A DNA stretch of 64,000 nt from the NCBI RefSeq assembly GCF_001297705.1, contig NZ_LIRF01000003.1, positions 930,001 to 994,000 on the forward strand, read 5' to 3'. Source of the stretch: Chryseobacterium sp. ERMR1:04. GTDB taxonomy: Bacteria > Bacteroidota > Bacteroidia > Flavobacteriales > Weeksellaceae. Shown in pieces: positions 27,716 through 36,893 of this stretch. The first letter of the stretch is position 1. Each line of letters begins with the position of its first letter. The notes under the pieces were generated by a model. That model was not told the origin of the DNA. It saw only the letters and a program-made list of their open reading frames with translations, and did not search any database. A program made the position numbers and the translations under genes.

Positions 27716-27917
27716 TGAATTAGCTTTTATGATTGGTTTGAATAGTACACGAAATATTCAGTTTTATATTTTAAAAATAAGGTTTTATCCTTAACTTTAA
27801 CTTCACACTAAATTAGTATATCCAACACGAAAAATATATAAAGAAATTTGATCATACAAATTTAACTCCACAAGAATTATCCGGAATACTAGAAATAATT
27901 ATGAAATTTTAAATAAA

Positions 27918-28394
27918 ATGGAAAACAGATTTAATTTGTATAGCGCAATAATGGAAAAACTTGATTATACTTTCAGTGATTTACCTAATTTTAATGAAAT
28001 AGAGATGAAAAATTTAATCATTAAGGATATTAATTTGGACAATCTTATCTCTGTAAAATCTAAATACAGCAATATTGAATTTAACTGCATATCACTTTAT
28101 TCATCATACTTTGTTCAAACATCATTTGAAGAATGTATCTTTCTAAATGTTGATTTTACAAAGTCTAATTTAAATAATACATCATTTACATCTTGTTCCT
28201 TTATATCTTGCTCTTTTGCTGGTTCTGAAATAATGGGAGCAAAAATCATAACGTGCATTTTTAAGAATTGTAATTTCACTAATATTACTTTTAGTGATAA
28301 TATAATAAATGATACACAATTTGAAATCACAGACAAGTCTTTTTCAGCAATAAGTGATAATATTGAAAAAAATGTTGTTTGGTTATTTGACTAA
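27918..28394 (+). CDS. Pentapeptide-repeat protein, 158 aa
   Basis: Residues about 55-135 follow the A(D/N)LxX pentapeptide rhythm with F or L at every fifth position (CIFLNVDFTKSNLNNTSF, SCSFISCSFAGSEIMG), which builds a right-handed quadrilateral beta helix. The helical N-terminus and a short C-terminal cap are outside the repeat. Such proteins act as DNA mimics or as immunity proteins; this one is alone on the + strand between minus-strand genes. Confidence 0.75.
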   Translation: MENRFNLYSAIMEKLDYTFSDLPNFNEIEMKNLIIKDINLDNLISVKSKYSNIEFNCISLYSSYFVQTSFEECIFLNVDFTKSNLNNTSFTSCSFISCSFAGSEIMGAKIITCIFKNCNFTNITFSDNIINDTQFEITDKSFSAISDNIEKNVVWLFD

Positions 28395-28397
28395 AAA

Positions 28398-28646
28398 TTA
28401 AATCTCTGAGACAATAAAAGATGTTATATTATTGGTTTCAAAAAACTCATTTAGAAATTTATTATACTCTTCTAACTGGTTTTCATTCAAAACAGTTATG
28501 GTTTCTTTATTTTCTATGATAGAAATTGCCCAATAATAAGGTTGTTTGTCTATAAATTGTATAATATCTTCATAATTACCATTATCATATAAGGCATTTA
28601 GATTATTGAGGTATAATGAAAGATTCGTCATCTTCATCCAAAACAT
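28398..28646 (-). CDS. Hypothetical protein, about 77-82 aa
   Basis: Acidic, all-helical (NLSLYLNNLNALYDNGNYEDIIQFIDKQPYYW). The first ATG (28646) overlaps the preceding gene by 44 bases; the ATG at 28631 (MTNLSLYL) overlaps by 29 and gives a better-looking N-terminus. The overlap in a different frame suggests translational coupling to the 146-aa gene upstream. Not recognised. Confidence 0.5.
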   Translation of the reverse strand: MFWMKMTNLSLYLNNLNALYDNGNYEDIIQFIDKQPYYWAISIIENKETITVLNENQLEEYNKFLNEFFETNNITSFIVSEI

Positions 28647-29043
28647 AAAAAATTATAATATCCTTATCTAAATGAACTAAACATGGAATATTATTTTTTA
28701 GATAATTTTCTCCTAATTCAGAATTAATAAATATATCATTTTCATAATCAAAATTTACATACATATTCTCTGAATATTGAAGAAATCGTGGTAATAGTGT
28801 ATTGTTTTGTAGTTCTACAAAAGTGTTTTGAGATACGGTATTATAATTTGTTTTACACAAACTCAAATACATAAACCCTTCTTCCACATATAATATTAAT
28901 TCATCATGTATGACTTTATTTATCAATCTATTGACTATATTAACATCTTGAATACCCGACAAATATTTATTTACTATTTCTTTGTTCTGAGTAATAAAAT
29001 ATTTTGATTTTGGATTGTTTAAATCTATGATTATTCTTCCCAT
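28603..29043 (-). CDS. Hypothetical protein, 146 aa
   Basis: Starts MGRIIIDLNNPKSKYFITQN; mixed alpha/beta with a very acidic end (VLDEDDESFIIPQ). No signal peptide, no membrane segment. Overlaps the 82-aa gene at its 3' end. Looks like a toxin-antitoxin or toxin-immunity type pair by size and overlap, but neither product matches a family known to me. Confidence 0.5.
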   Translation of the reverse strand: MGRIIIDLNNPKSKYFITQNKEIVNKYLSGIQDVNIVNRLINKVIHDELILYVEEGFMYLSLCKTNYNTVSQNTFVELQNNTLLPRFLQYSENMYVNFDYENDIFINSELGENYLKNNIPCLVHLDKDIIIFYVLDEDDESFIIPQ

Positions 29044-29209
29044 AATAATATTTTTAAGATACCAGAGGCTGTTTAAATTTTAGTTAATAATTGATGTGTG
29101 AAAATTTTAAACCATTAAGGAGAGTAAGAAAGAAATTTATCTCCATATTCATCAAGAATAAAAAATGTAACATAAATAAAATATTCTAACAACAACAATC
29201 TGATCTAAT

Positions 29210-29761
29210 TTACTCCCTAAACTTATACTCATATTTTGTATGAATGTTTCCTGACAGAATTTCTTCTATTACAATAATTTCATGATAATCGTCTGTACCA
29301 TAATCGGTGTTTTGGGCTGCTGCAATTACTTTAGCACGTTTATTTATTTCTGAAAACACTTTTTTGAGTTCTTTTTCATGTGCCAGTTCAAAAACATTTT
29401 GCCTAACGTAAAAAATAACAGCTTCTATATTTTTGTAGTCAAATGATAGAAAAGCTACCAACGTACTATAACCTTCATTATACCCCCAATGCATATCATA
29501 ACTATAAGAACCTCCTGTAGGATGTTTCTTAAATTCCTCTAAGGTTTTTAAAGCATCTTCTAAGGTTTCCACCATTATTGTTTTTGCATCATCAATATCA
29601 CTATCAGGACTAGGATCTGTATCTTCAAAGTGAAAACTGCTATAATTATGATCAATTGTAAAATTGTTTTCAAGCATAATTTCATGTATGACATTTACAA
29701 TATCCTCAATAAATGTTTTTTCTATTACCAGAATAGTATCTGTTGAATAGGAAGATCCCAT
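29210..29761 (-). CDS. Hypothetical acidic protein, 183 aa (immunity-like)
   Basis: Begins MGSSYSTDTILVIEKTF. A central PTGGSYSYDMHWGYNEGYSTL segment (about 81-101) with aromatic residues is followed by a beta strand VAFLSFDY. Cytosolic, acidic, single gene with 237 bases before it. Not recognised; grouped with the immunity-like genes by context only. Confidence 0.55.
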   Translation of the reverse strand: MGSSYSTDTILVIEKTFIEDIVNVIHEIMLENNFTIDHNYSSFHFEDTDPSPDSDIDDAKTIMVETLEDALKTLEEFKKHPTGGSYSYDMHWGYNEGYSTLVAFLSFDYKNIEAVIFYVRQNVFELAHEKELKKVFSEINKRAKVIAAAQNTDYGTDDYHEIIVIEEILSGNIHTKYEYKFRE

Positions 29762-29980
29762 ATTTTTTAATTAATTCGTTAAACTGAATGCTTTATTCAT
29801 AAAAATATAACCAGCCGTCTATTTCAAAAGAAATGTCTTTGTATTTTCATCATGCCAACCTACGACCACAAAATACTAGTGACTCATTAATTATGTTTTT
29901 ATAAAGATAAAAATTTTGAGGAAGTGTTGCTAAATAAAACTACTATACGAAGCAATCGTTCAGCATGAGGGCGAGAATAC

Positions 29981-30250
29981 TTAAGATTTGAACTTTAGAT
30001 AAAGGATATTATGATCATTAAAAAAATCGTCCAATTCTTTAAAATTATTAAAATTGTGAACTTCATCTTTTGAATAGGAAGATTCATCATATTGTAATCC
30101 TTCAGGGCATTCCTCCCAAGTTAATATGATTTGATTATCATGTAACCATACCTGTATTAGTCCAGAATTTTCATTCCCTTCATTCACTTTATAAATATAA
30201 TGGCATGTCTTACCTGACTTAATTTTATTTATAAATTTTTCCTGATTCAT
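29981..30250 (-). CDS. Hypothetical protein, 89 aa (immunity-like)
   Basis: Begins MNQEKFINKIKSGKTCHYIY; strongly acidic centre (TWEECPEGLQYDESSYSKDE). Its ATG overlaps the TGA stop of the 40-aa gene at 30247 in an ATGA arrangement, so it is translationally coupled to it. Function unknown. Confidence 0.55.
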   Translation of the reverse strand: MNQEKFINKIKSGKTCHYIYKVNEGNENSGLIQVWLHDNQIILTWEECPEGLQYDESSYSKDEVHNFNNFKELDDFFNDHNILYLKFKS

Positions 30251-30369
30251 TGTATGTTAAATAATTCATTTAATAGCATATACCTTCCTGATTGATATTC
30301 TTTTGTATGAATAAAGATATATTGTCTCACAATTTTAAGCTTTTTTTCTGCTGTTGTTTTTATATTCAT
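30247..30369 (-). CDS. 40-aa protein, likely C-terminal fragment of the 225-aa family
   Basis: Frame from ATG (30367-30369) to TGA (30247-30249). Its end, YIFIHTKEYQSGRYMLLNEL, follows the pattern YxFxx..EYQxGRYML of the protein at 26323 (residues about 195-210). The preceding part KTTAEKKLKIV is unrelated or diverged. I read it as a tail left after deletion of a larger paralog. It was missed by a 60-codon cutoff. Confidence 0.4.
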   Translation of the reverse strand: MNIKTTAEKKLKIVRQYIFIHTKEYQSGRYMLLNELFNIQ

Positions 30370-30407
30370 TGATGGACTTTTTAGTTAATCCAAAGATTTC
30401 TGAATAT

Positions 30408-31043
30408 TTAATTCGCTTTATATTTTTCTATAAGATTAAAAATCTCTTTTTTAAGACCCTCATCCATATCTCTTGGGATATTTTCAATCGTTAAATAACC
30501 TTCTCCATCATTTACATAAGGATCCGCTTTGTATTGTAGCAATAATTCTATCATTTCTAAATTTCCATTATTAAATGCCAATCCCAAAGCTGTTTTCGCG
30601 TGAGAAGACCCGGATTTATTGATAAATTCTTCACTTGTATAGGGTAATAGTAATCTCATCAACTCAATATTTGGGTAGTAAGCCAAATCAATAAGCGGGG
30701 TCATTGACTCTTCACCTACAAAATTTACATTAGCTCCATTTTCTAACAGCAACTTCATTACTTTCTGGCTTTTTAAAGAGATCGCCTGAAAAACAGGAGC
30801 GTTAAATGTTGCATAAAAATAGTTTACATCAGCACCATTTTCAATTACAATTTCCAACATTTGAAGGTAAATATTCTCTCCGTCCTCATCTTCAATTTCA
30901 TCTATGATATAATTTATTAGACTTTCTTTATAATCAGAATCTCCAATTAAAGTTGTCGCACCACCACCATTATTTATCCATTCTTTTAAAGCATCAATAT
31001 CTTTATTTAATATGATGCTAATGATTTCATCGTTATTTATCAT
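30408..31043 (-). CDS. Ankyrin-repeat protein, 211 aa
   Basis: Three to four ankyrin repeats between about 40 and 180: YLQMLEIVIENGADVNYFYATFNAPVF, KVMKLLLENGANVNFVGEESMTPLIDLA, IELMRLLLPY and LGLAFNNGNLEMIELLLQYKADPY show the LLL...GAdvn rhythm. No signal peptide, so cytosolic protein-protein binding is expected. Ankyrin proteins are frequent as immunity proteins in toxin clusters. Confidence 0.85.
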   Translation of the reverse strand: MINNDEIISIILNKDIDALKEWINNGGGATTLIGDSDYKESLINYIIDEIEDEDGENIYLQMLEIVIENGADVNYFYATFNAPVFQAISLKSQKVMKLLLENGANVNFVGEESMTPLIDLAYYPNIELMRLLLPYTSEEFINKSGSSHAKTALGLAFNNGNLEMIELLLQYKADPYVNDGEGYLTIENIPRDMDEGLKKEIFNLIEKYKAN

Positions 31044-31124
31044 GGTCTTTATTTTAACTTTTTTTAACCCAAATAGAGCTCATTCTCTCCCTTTAGCGGT
31101 TCATTTAATAAATTCGAAATTCAT

Positions 31125-31993
31125 TTAAGGTTTAATCACCATCCAAAGATCTGTTAAATTTGGAACATAAGTCGTAATGAGTGATGAATGCTGCTCCGGA
31201 TGTTCCTTTGCTTCAAGACAGCCCCATTCGCCCTTTTTTCTATAGGGAATCACTTCTGCCCAATGTGCTTTCGAAGGATCAATTGCCAGTAAACCTGCTA
31301 CGGTGTCGTGAAGCGCTTTTTCTTTTAATTCTACCGCATCCAGAAACAAGCTCAGTCCTTTGTTGTGACTGCGAAACGGAATAAGCAGTTCAGCATCCGC
31401 TTTGGTGAAGATGGCACCATGGCATACATTTTTACTAATCATACGTCTTTCGCTCATCGGGATTGAAAACAATGCTTCTGCAGCAAGCGGATTACCATTC
31501 AGGTTAAAAGTAGCACAAGTACGTTTTCCCTCAAATTTCTCCAGACGGTGCTCTTTTGGAACGATATTGTCTCCTGCAAAGCCTCCCTGACAAAACCAAC
31601 GATCAAAGAAAATTCCGGTTTCAAATAAAGCGTGCGGATTCGTAAGTGCTGCCCCGGTTAATAAAGTACAATCGGGAAATTGCAGAAGTGTTTCCGCCAT
31701 GATATTTGCCGCAGTATCGTCTGCTTCTGAATGTTCAAATTTCCCAACCCAATCTCTATAAAAACCTGAAACCCGGCTGGCAATTGATTTGGGAGTTCCT
31801 GCTCCGATGCGGATGTCTTCTCTGTCAAGAATTCGTAAAATATGGCGTACAAAACCAATCTGATCTGTTCCCCCGGATGCACGGAAACACTTACCAGGTG
31901 AACTTTCGGATGTGTTGCTAAAATAGCCAGGGTCATAGAATCATCAGGATCGGCAGTTTCCATATCGAAATGGAAAGGCAATTTAGCTTGCAT
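31125..31993 (-). pseudogene. Nucleoside hydrolase-like protein gene with a one-base frameshift
   Basis: The N-terminal frame (MQAKLPFHFDMETADPDDSMTLAIL, calcium/ribose-binding DxxxxDPDD) and the C-terminal frame (starting at GTDQIGFVRHILRIL) join if one G is added to the G5 run at 31870-31874 (C5 on the + strand). The joined product is about 289 aa and continuous, with AGTPKSIASRV, FCQGGFAGDNIVP and PNLTDLWMV. The family hydrolyses nucleosides or related N-glycosides; this one is closest to uncharacterised members. Either a recently broken gene or a homopolymer sequencing error. It is an unusual metabolic neighbour for the surrounding cluster. Confidence 0.8.
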
Positions 31994-32031
31994 GTTGTAA
32001 TTGTTTTGCTTAGTGTATTAGTTTTCAGCTG

Positions 32032-32039
32032 CAAAGATA
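32032..32039 (-). promoter_or_regulatory. -7 box of the nucleoside-hydrolase-like gene
   Basis: Minus strand reads TATCTTTG, followed by CAG, at 39-46 bases before the start codon. It matches TAnnTTTG. No clear -33 element. Confidence 0.5.
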
Positions 32040-32159
32040 TAGAAAATAAAAATTATGCTTTATTGAGTACGCAAGTGAAAAAGTAGATGGGCAAAGATTA
32101 ATTATTGGTACTATTTAGAATTTAGTACTATACTACTGCTGGAGCTTGGGGATATTTTG

Positions 32160-32684
32160 TCATCTTATATCAATATCAAACTTCTTATCTTTTATATATT
32201 CCAAATTATATACTAAGTCTAAGTTTGCCCTAAAATCATCTTCGCTATTTCCCATACTTCCTACTATTAATTGAAAATTAACTCGTTCAGCGATTTTTAA
32301 AATAACATTATTCTTAATACGATCTCTATTTGTATAATTCTCTGCTGAGCCTTTGAATGAAATTTCAATACCTTGTAAATAGGTATCATCCCATGAGATA
32401 TAATTTATATAAAAAGGGAATTCAATATTGATATGTTTATAGGATAAAAGCCCGAGCCCTTCCCAAGAGCATAAAGAATCAATAATCTCTTCGTCTGTCT
32501 TGAAATTCTTTAATTCAAAAGGTTCTTTTTCATCATCATTTCTTTTATCATTAAAAATAATTCTTCCCCACTCTTTTTCCAAAGAAATATCCAGTTTTAA
32601 AAGTTTTTCATGAAAATAAAATAAGAATTCTCTAGCAATTTCATTCTTTTTCAATAGTATAAATGTCGTATTAAAATTTCCCAT
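32160..32684 (-). CDS. Hypothetical protein, 174 aa (immunity-like)
   Basis: Begins MGNFNTTFILLKKNEIAREF; alpha-beta with FPFYINYISWDDTYLQGIEISFKG near 88-112 and an acidic tail. No export signal. Similar in style to single-domain immunity proteins but not recognised. It is the first gene of the minus-strand cluster and is divergent from the plus-strand cluster that starts at 33066. Confidence 0.55.
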   Translation of the reverse strand: MGNFNTTFILLKKNEIAREFLFYFHEKLLKLDISLEKEWGRIIFNDKRNDDEKEPFELKNFKTDEEIIDSLCSWEGLGLLSYKHINIEFPFYINYISWDDTYLQGIEISFKGSAENYTNRDRIKNNVILKIAERVNFQLIVGSMGNSEDDFRANLDLVYNLEYIKDKKFDIDIR

Positions 32685-33065
32685 ATTTTACGGTCTTACT
32701 CTTCCTCGTTATATTAAATTAAAAGGATCTAATTTTCTTTACTGCTCAGTAATTTAACTAAAATATTTCAGTTTGATTTAGAACTTATGCTATTTTTAAT
32801 TTTAATAGAATTGTCAAAAAAAGATATGATAAAGATTTTGGAAAACGTGAAAGTTAAAGGAAAATTAAAAAAACAAGTGGATAAAATGGAAATAGATTAA
32901 TTTAGAGGTGTTATGAAGTTCAAAAGAAAATAGTAAAACTGCAGTATTAAAAGTCTTACTAATAAATCTTACATTGGGTATTAATTCTCAAATAATTATT
33001 TGATGGTAAAGTACCTACAACAAAAAGGGGTTATACATCCATAATCTAAAGTATCAAATAAAACT
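32685..33065. other. Divergent intergenic region of the two immunity-like clusters
   Basis: Holds the promoters of the flanking genes. A 37-codon frame (ATG 32787 to TAA 32900, ending KLKKQVDKMEID) reads like a lysine-rich protein tail and could be a remnant, but I cannot support it as a gene. Confidence 0.3.
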
Positions 33066-33850
33066 ATGTATAAATTAACGAATACCGTAGATATAGAAAT
33101 TAGTATTGGACAGCAATTGTCTGCAACTCCGAGATTGCTTCTCTATGATGTCACAATTTATTTAACAACATGCAATAGTACTAAGGAAATAAGCAATGAA
33201 ATATTAACAACTAATGGAAGCGATAGAGGCTGGTTATTTACAGAAGACAATGATACATTTAGATTTAATGCCCAAGATAATCTACTCACCTCTATTTATT
33301 TAGATTACAGTGAATTAGACAGATACCCCGATGGTATGTATGATTTAGTAAATGAAGCAAAAAAATAGTGGGTATTCCTAAAATTGTTCAGCCTTTGTCA
33401 TTCGATTTGGAGCCATTTAAGTATAGATACTGTGCATCTTCTGACAGCATCTGGTTAGGATATGGAGATGTTTTTTTAGATAGCCGAGAATTTACCGAAT
33501 TGCAAATAGCTGAAAATGTATCTTTATTGTTTAATGAGAATAATTTGTATTGTGCATGGCTTATAAAAAGTCCTGAACAATTTTTGGTAAATAAAATAGC
33601 TCCCATTGAAAAATACCCGGTTACTCCTCTTTTGAAAAAAAGTTTTTGGGATGTCTTTCAATTTATAAACGAAGAGAGAATAGAGCTGGTGAAAAAAGAA
33701 GATATGTATACATTTCAGGAATTACGGGCTTTATACAAAAGCATTAGTAATAACAGTGAAAAGAATCCTGGATTGGAGATCTTAGCAGAGAAATTATTTG
33801 ATTTTGCAGATAGATTTTCCTCTCAAGAGCAAATGCTAAACTTTCACTAG
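33066..33850 (+). pseudogene. Immunity-like gene split by a frameshift at an A7 tract
   Basis: Two frames, 33066-33368 (100 aa) and 33368-33850 (160 aa, GTG overlapping the TAG as TAGTG). Adding one A to the A7 run before the TAG joins them as EAKKIVGIPKIVQPL, giving about 261 aa. The first part is a beta-rich protein (DVTIYLTTCNSTKEI); the second has a KYRYCASSDSIWLGYGDVFLD motif and a helical end. Two coupled genes are possible, but the seamless join favours one ancestral gene. Function unknown; immunity-like by context. Confidence 0.6.
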
Positions 33851-33888
33851 TTTCTCAAAATGATTTCTTAAACTGGTAAAATTAATAA

Positions 33889-34153
33889 AAATTAAAGCCA
33901 CAAGGATCAAGAATAGTGTATGCCCCATCGGCAGTTACTCAATTTACATACAAATATTGAAAATACAGCCGAAATAATAAATGGCTCTCCTTTCGTAACA
34001 ATAGACTTTAAAGAAACTCCTTTTCAATTAATTTTTGTATACACTTACGAATTGGGGCGGATCCAATGTCAGTTAGTAAAAGAAGAAGAAGAACAGCTCT
34101 TACCACTAGAATGGTATCCTTTTCCTCCTAATGAGGATGAGGAACAAGAATAG
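33889..34153 (+). pseudogene. Frameshifted paralog of the 88-aa protein at 36893
   Basis: The N-terminal part (IVYAPSAVTQFTYKY, GTG at 33916) lies in a different frame from the rest (INGSPFVTIDFKET, YELGRIQ, PLEWYPFPP), which begins inside a 77-aa frame at 33920. The intact gene at 36893 has both in one frame (MYAPTAVTQFTYRF...DGSPFVTIDFKET...YELGRIQ...YPFPP). The frame change falls near 33958, after TYKY, where some residues are also missing. I therefore call it a decayed copy. Confidence 0.65.
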
Positions 34154-34233
34154 GTAACAGTATTACATTTCGAACAATTACCTTTATTCAAGAAAAATTT
34201 TGAAGAAAAGAAACATATTGAAAAAACAGGCTG

Positions 34234-34557
34234 ATGGAATTAGTAAAAAACATGATTTCAAGTGAAATTGAAAGGATAAATGAATCGATAAAAATCAATG
34301 AAAATAAAAACGAAAGTATAAAATTAAAAAATGAACTACTTGAAGTTTTATTTTTAATAAATATGTCTGAAAAATATCATATTTCTAAGAATGAAATCAA
34401 AAATATTTTTAAAATCCCTAAAGAAAATACAGGACATTCTGAATATCGAATTATAAATGATTGCGAATCAGACAATCCATTAAACTGGAGAGAGGTTATG
34501 ATTAATAATGAAAACATGCGCCTACAGGAAAATGATATCATTATAAAACTCAAGTAA
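34234..34557 (+). CDS. Hypothetical helical protein, 107 aa
   Basis: Begins MELVKNMISSEIERINESIKI; long charged helix rich in E/K/N/I (possible coiled coil, residues 5-45), then a short C-terminal domain (HSEYRIINDCESDNPLNWREVM). No signal peptide. Not recognised; immunity-like by size and context. Confidence 0.5.
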   Translation: MELVKNMISSEIERINESIKINENKNESIKLKNELLEVLFLINMSEKYHISKNEIKNIFKIPKENTGHSEYRIINDCESDNPLNWREVMINNENMRLQENDIIIKLK

Positions 34558-34650
34558 GTTCAATAATTAAAATGGCTATTTTAATCACAATAAGCCAGTC
34601 TTTTTTTGTATAAAGAAACGGACTACTATAAAAAGTATTGAATAAATAAT

Positions 34651-35163
34651 ATGAAATTTGATTTAACTTATATACAATTAAATAAATTACAAAATTTCGA
34701 ATACGAAATCTATGACGGAGACTATGATCATATTCCCAGTTATTTGAATATAATAGAAGACGCTTTCAATGAAAGTGCAGAAATAAAATTTACATTTAGT
34801 TCTTTAGAAGAAAATTGGAATGTATTTCTATTTTATGATTTTTCGGTATTTACTATACAGTTGCTAAATATTTACCAACTATGCAATGGCAATACAAAAG
34901 AAAAGTATTTGTTAGATTTTTACGCACAAGGAACAGAAAGAAAACTTCTACTTACTAAAACTGACGAAACAACAATAAAAATAGAAAATGGCTCTGGTGA
35001 AAAATGGAAATCTCCAATTCCATACGAATATGTAAACATTGCAGAGTTACAAAAAGACACCCTACAATTTGTACACAAGATAAAGACAATAATAGAAATC
35101 GTATATCCCGAGCTCAATACATTAGAAATGATACAAAAATGGTATCATTCTTTTGAAGAATAA
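34651..35163 (+). CDS. Hypothetical protein, 170 aa (immunity-like)
   Basis: Begins MKFDLTYIQLNKLQNFEYEI. Alpha-beta; contains EENWNVFLFYDFSVFTIQLLNIYQL (53-77) and ends in a helix with KWYHSFEE. It resembles the broken gene at 37314 in layout (IWxxxVxV... then a Trp-rich segment and final helix), though identity is low. Acidic and cytosolic. The next gene starts 18 bases after its stop. Confidence 0.55.
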   Translation: MKFDLTYIQLNKLQNFEYEIYDGDYDHIPSYLNIIEDAFNESAEIKFTFSSLEENWNVFLFYDFSVFTIQLLNIYQLCNGNTKEKYLLDFYAQGTERKLLLTKTDETTIKIENGSGEKWKSPIPYEYVNIAELQKDTLQFVHKIKTIIEIVYPELNTLEMIQKWYHSFEE

Positions 35164-35181
35164 AAAATTTCCGAAATAATA

Positions 35182-35448
35182 TTGACTAAATCTATACCTA
35201 AATTGATTGAAATAATGAGTAAAAAACTATTAGAAAAAAAAGATTGGGAATATTATATTTCTGAAGAAGACAATAACATTGAATTATTGATCCCAATTCC
35301 TAAACCCAACCCGGGATTTGATATCATTTACATCTTAAATGAATCTGAAAAAGAAAATTACTTGCATATAGGCATTAAAGCTCTTGAAAACAGAATAGAA
35401 GATATAAAAACGAACTTTTTTAAGTATAAAATGAATTCATGGAGATGA
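35182..35448 (+). CDS. Hypothetical protein, 88 aa
   Basis: Reads from TTG at 35182 (LTKSIPKLIEIMSKKL...); the first ATG is at 35215 (residue 12), but the helix runs across it, so the TTG start is plausible. It has an NIELLIPIPKPNPGFDIIYILN beta segment and a helical end. Close spacing suggests it is co-transcribed with the 170-aa gene. Not recognised. Confidence 0.45.
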   Translation: MTKSIPKLIEIMSKKLLEKKDWEYYISEEDNNIELLIPIPKPNPGFDIIYILNESEKENYLHIGIKALENRIEDIKTNFFKYKMNSWR

Positions 35449-35522
35449 TAATTATATAAAGGTAACATCCAAAAAATAAATTAATTTTTTGAAAAGATAT
35501 AGAATGTTAAATTAAACAAACA

Positions 35523-35819
35523 ATGGCATTAAATAGTATTGAATTAGAAAACTTTAGAACAGAAATAAAAAAAGCTTCAGAAGATTTAAAGTTAAATGAA
35601 TTAATTTTTCAAACAGAATGGATTTTTGATTTCCCTACACAATCTCTAAATATAGGAGAAGCAATGTTACAGGATAGCTATAACATTGCTGTTGGTTGGG
35701 ACGGATATGGTATTGAAGATCTAAATATACTAGAGCAACAAGGTTTTTTGAAAAAAATTTTTGAAACAGAAAAAGACCCTATTACTTTAGAGCAAATCAT
35801 CAAATATGTAATCATTTAG
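35523..35819 (+). CDS. Hypothetical protein, 98 aa (immunity-like)
   Basis: Begins MALNSIELENFRTEIKKASEDL; has EWIFDFPTQSLNIGEAMLQDSYNIAVGWDGYGIE (47-80) and a helical C-terminus. Acidic and without export signal. Its compact alpha-beta layout and GWDGYG motif are reminiscent of small immunity proteins. Not assigned to a family. Confidence 0.5.
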   Translation: MALNSIELENFRTEIKKASEDLKLNELIFQTEWIFDFPTQSLNIGEAMLQDSYNIAVGWDGYGIEDLNILEQQGFLKKIFETEKDPITLEQIIKYVII

Positions 35820-36088
35820 TGAAAGATAAAAAATCTAATAATCAAACAATTATATCATGTCGTTTTTATTTTCAATACTCTCTCTCAAAAAAATAACCTT
35901 CATAAAAGCATAATCGCTGAGTTTTTAATAGAAGTTTCACAATCTCGAAGAATTATATTTTATAAATAAGTTTGCGATCATTGATTATATTGGTATTTTT
36001 AAAGAGCTTTTAATATAAAATATTTATTCAATACTAAACCACACAAAAGAATTCGTGCGATACCAAGGAACTTTTAAAATTAGCAAAA

Positions 36089-36893
36089 ATGAGTAATACA
36101 ATAAATAATACAAGTGAGTATTGGGCAGAAATGGATTTTGATGTTTCTTCTTACACTATTGATTGGAATAATAAAAAGGCAAAACAATATTTGGAAGAAA
36201 ATGAAGAAGATTTTATACATCGATATGTTCTATTGGCAAATAAGTATGGAATTTTATTGCCTCATCATATTAAAATGAGTGATCATATAAAGGAAGATGT
36301 ATTAAGTCTTATTAGAACTGATAAATATATATATCCTGAGGGTTGGACAACTTTTAGAATTAATAACCTCTATACGTATAACAAAAAACTATTACATAAT
36401 TCATATATATACTCAAAGAAATTCAATAATCAAATTAGAAGAAATTGTAAATGCAGATTTGTTAATTACCTATCAAGATGTTATTTTTAATAATGATGAT
36501 AGTATTTATGCAGCACCCGTTAAAATAAGTTTTTTAAAAGACCATTTTTTTATAACATTTTGCTCTGATGCTTTTTTTGATGAACTTTCTAATGATAATT
36601 CCAATGTGATAATTGATAACTCAGAAACAGCTTATTTAAATACACCAAGATTCAATAGCTTTTTGAGGGATTTTATTATCCTGTGCTTTGAGTATGGTGC
36701 AACGGATCTCGAGTTTGATGATTTGGAATATGAAAATATTTCCGAACAAGGAATATTATTTGGTAATGAAATAGTTTACTATGAAGATATCTACGATTTA
36801 TTACCAGAAGAGCATAAGTATAAACCTTTTAAGGAAATACAGGTAGAATTAGATGATACTAATTATAAGATCTATATGGAAAATAAGAAGTAA
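36089..36893 (+). pseudogene. Immunity-like gene broken by a frameshift
   Basis: Two frames, 36089-36490 and 36459-36893 (first possible start TTG). Upstream of 36459 the second frame stays open and protein-like (IHIYTQRNSIIKLEEIVNADLLITYQDVIF) while the first frame becomes Asn/Arg/Cys-rich and implausible after about 36400. This is expected if one gene of about 267 codons gained one base near 36380-36410. N-terminal part has MDFDVSSYTIDW; C-terminal part is acidic (DLEFDDLEYENISEQ). Function unknown. Confidence 0.6.

Noticed and set aside
29064..29112. AGAGGCTGTTTAAATTTT-like sequence resembling the end of the IS5-type remnant (AGAGCCTGTTTAAA) at 43476
   Set aside because: Only about 12 bases match and there is no transposase sequence beside it; may be chance in AT-rich DNA or a solo inverted repeat.
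32787..32900. 37-codon Lys-rich frame in the divergent region
   Set aside because: Too short, no start context and no similarity; only mentioned as a possible remnant.
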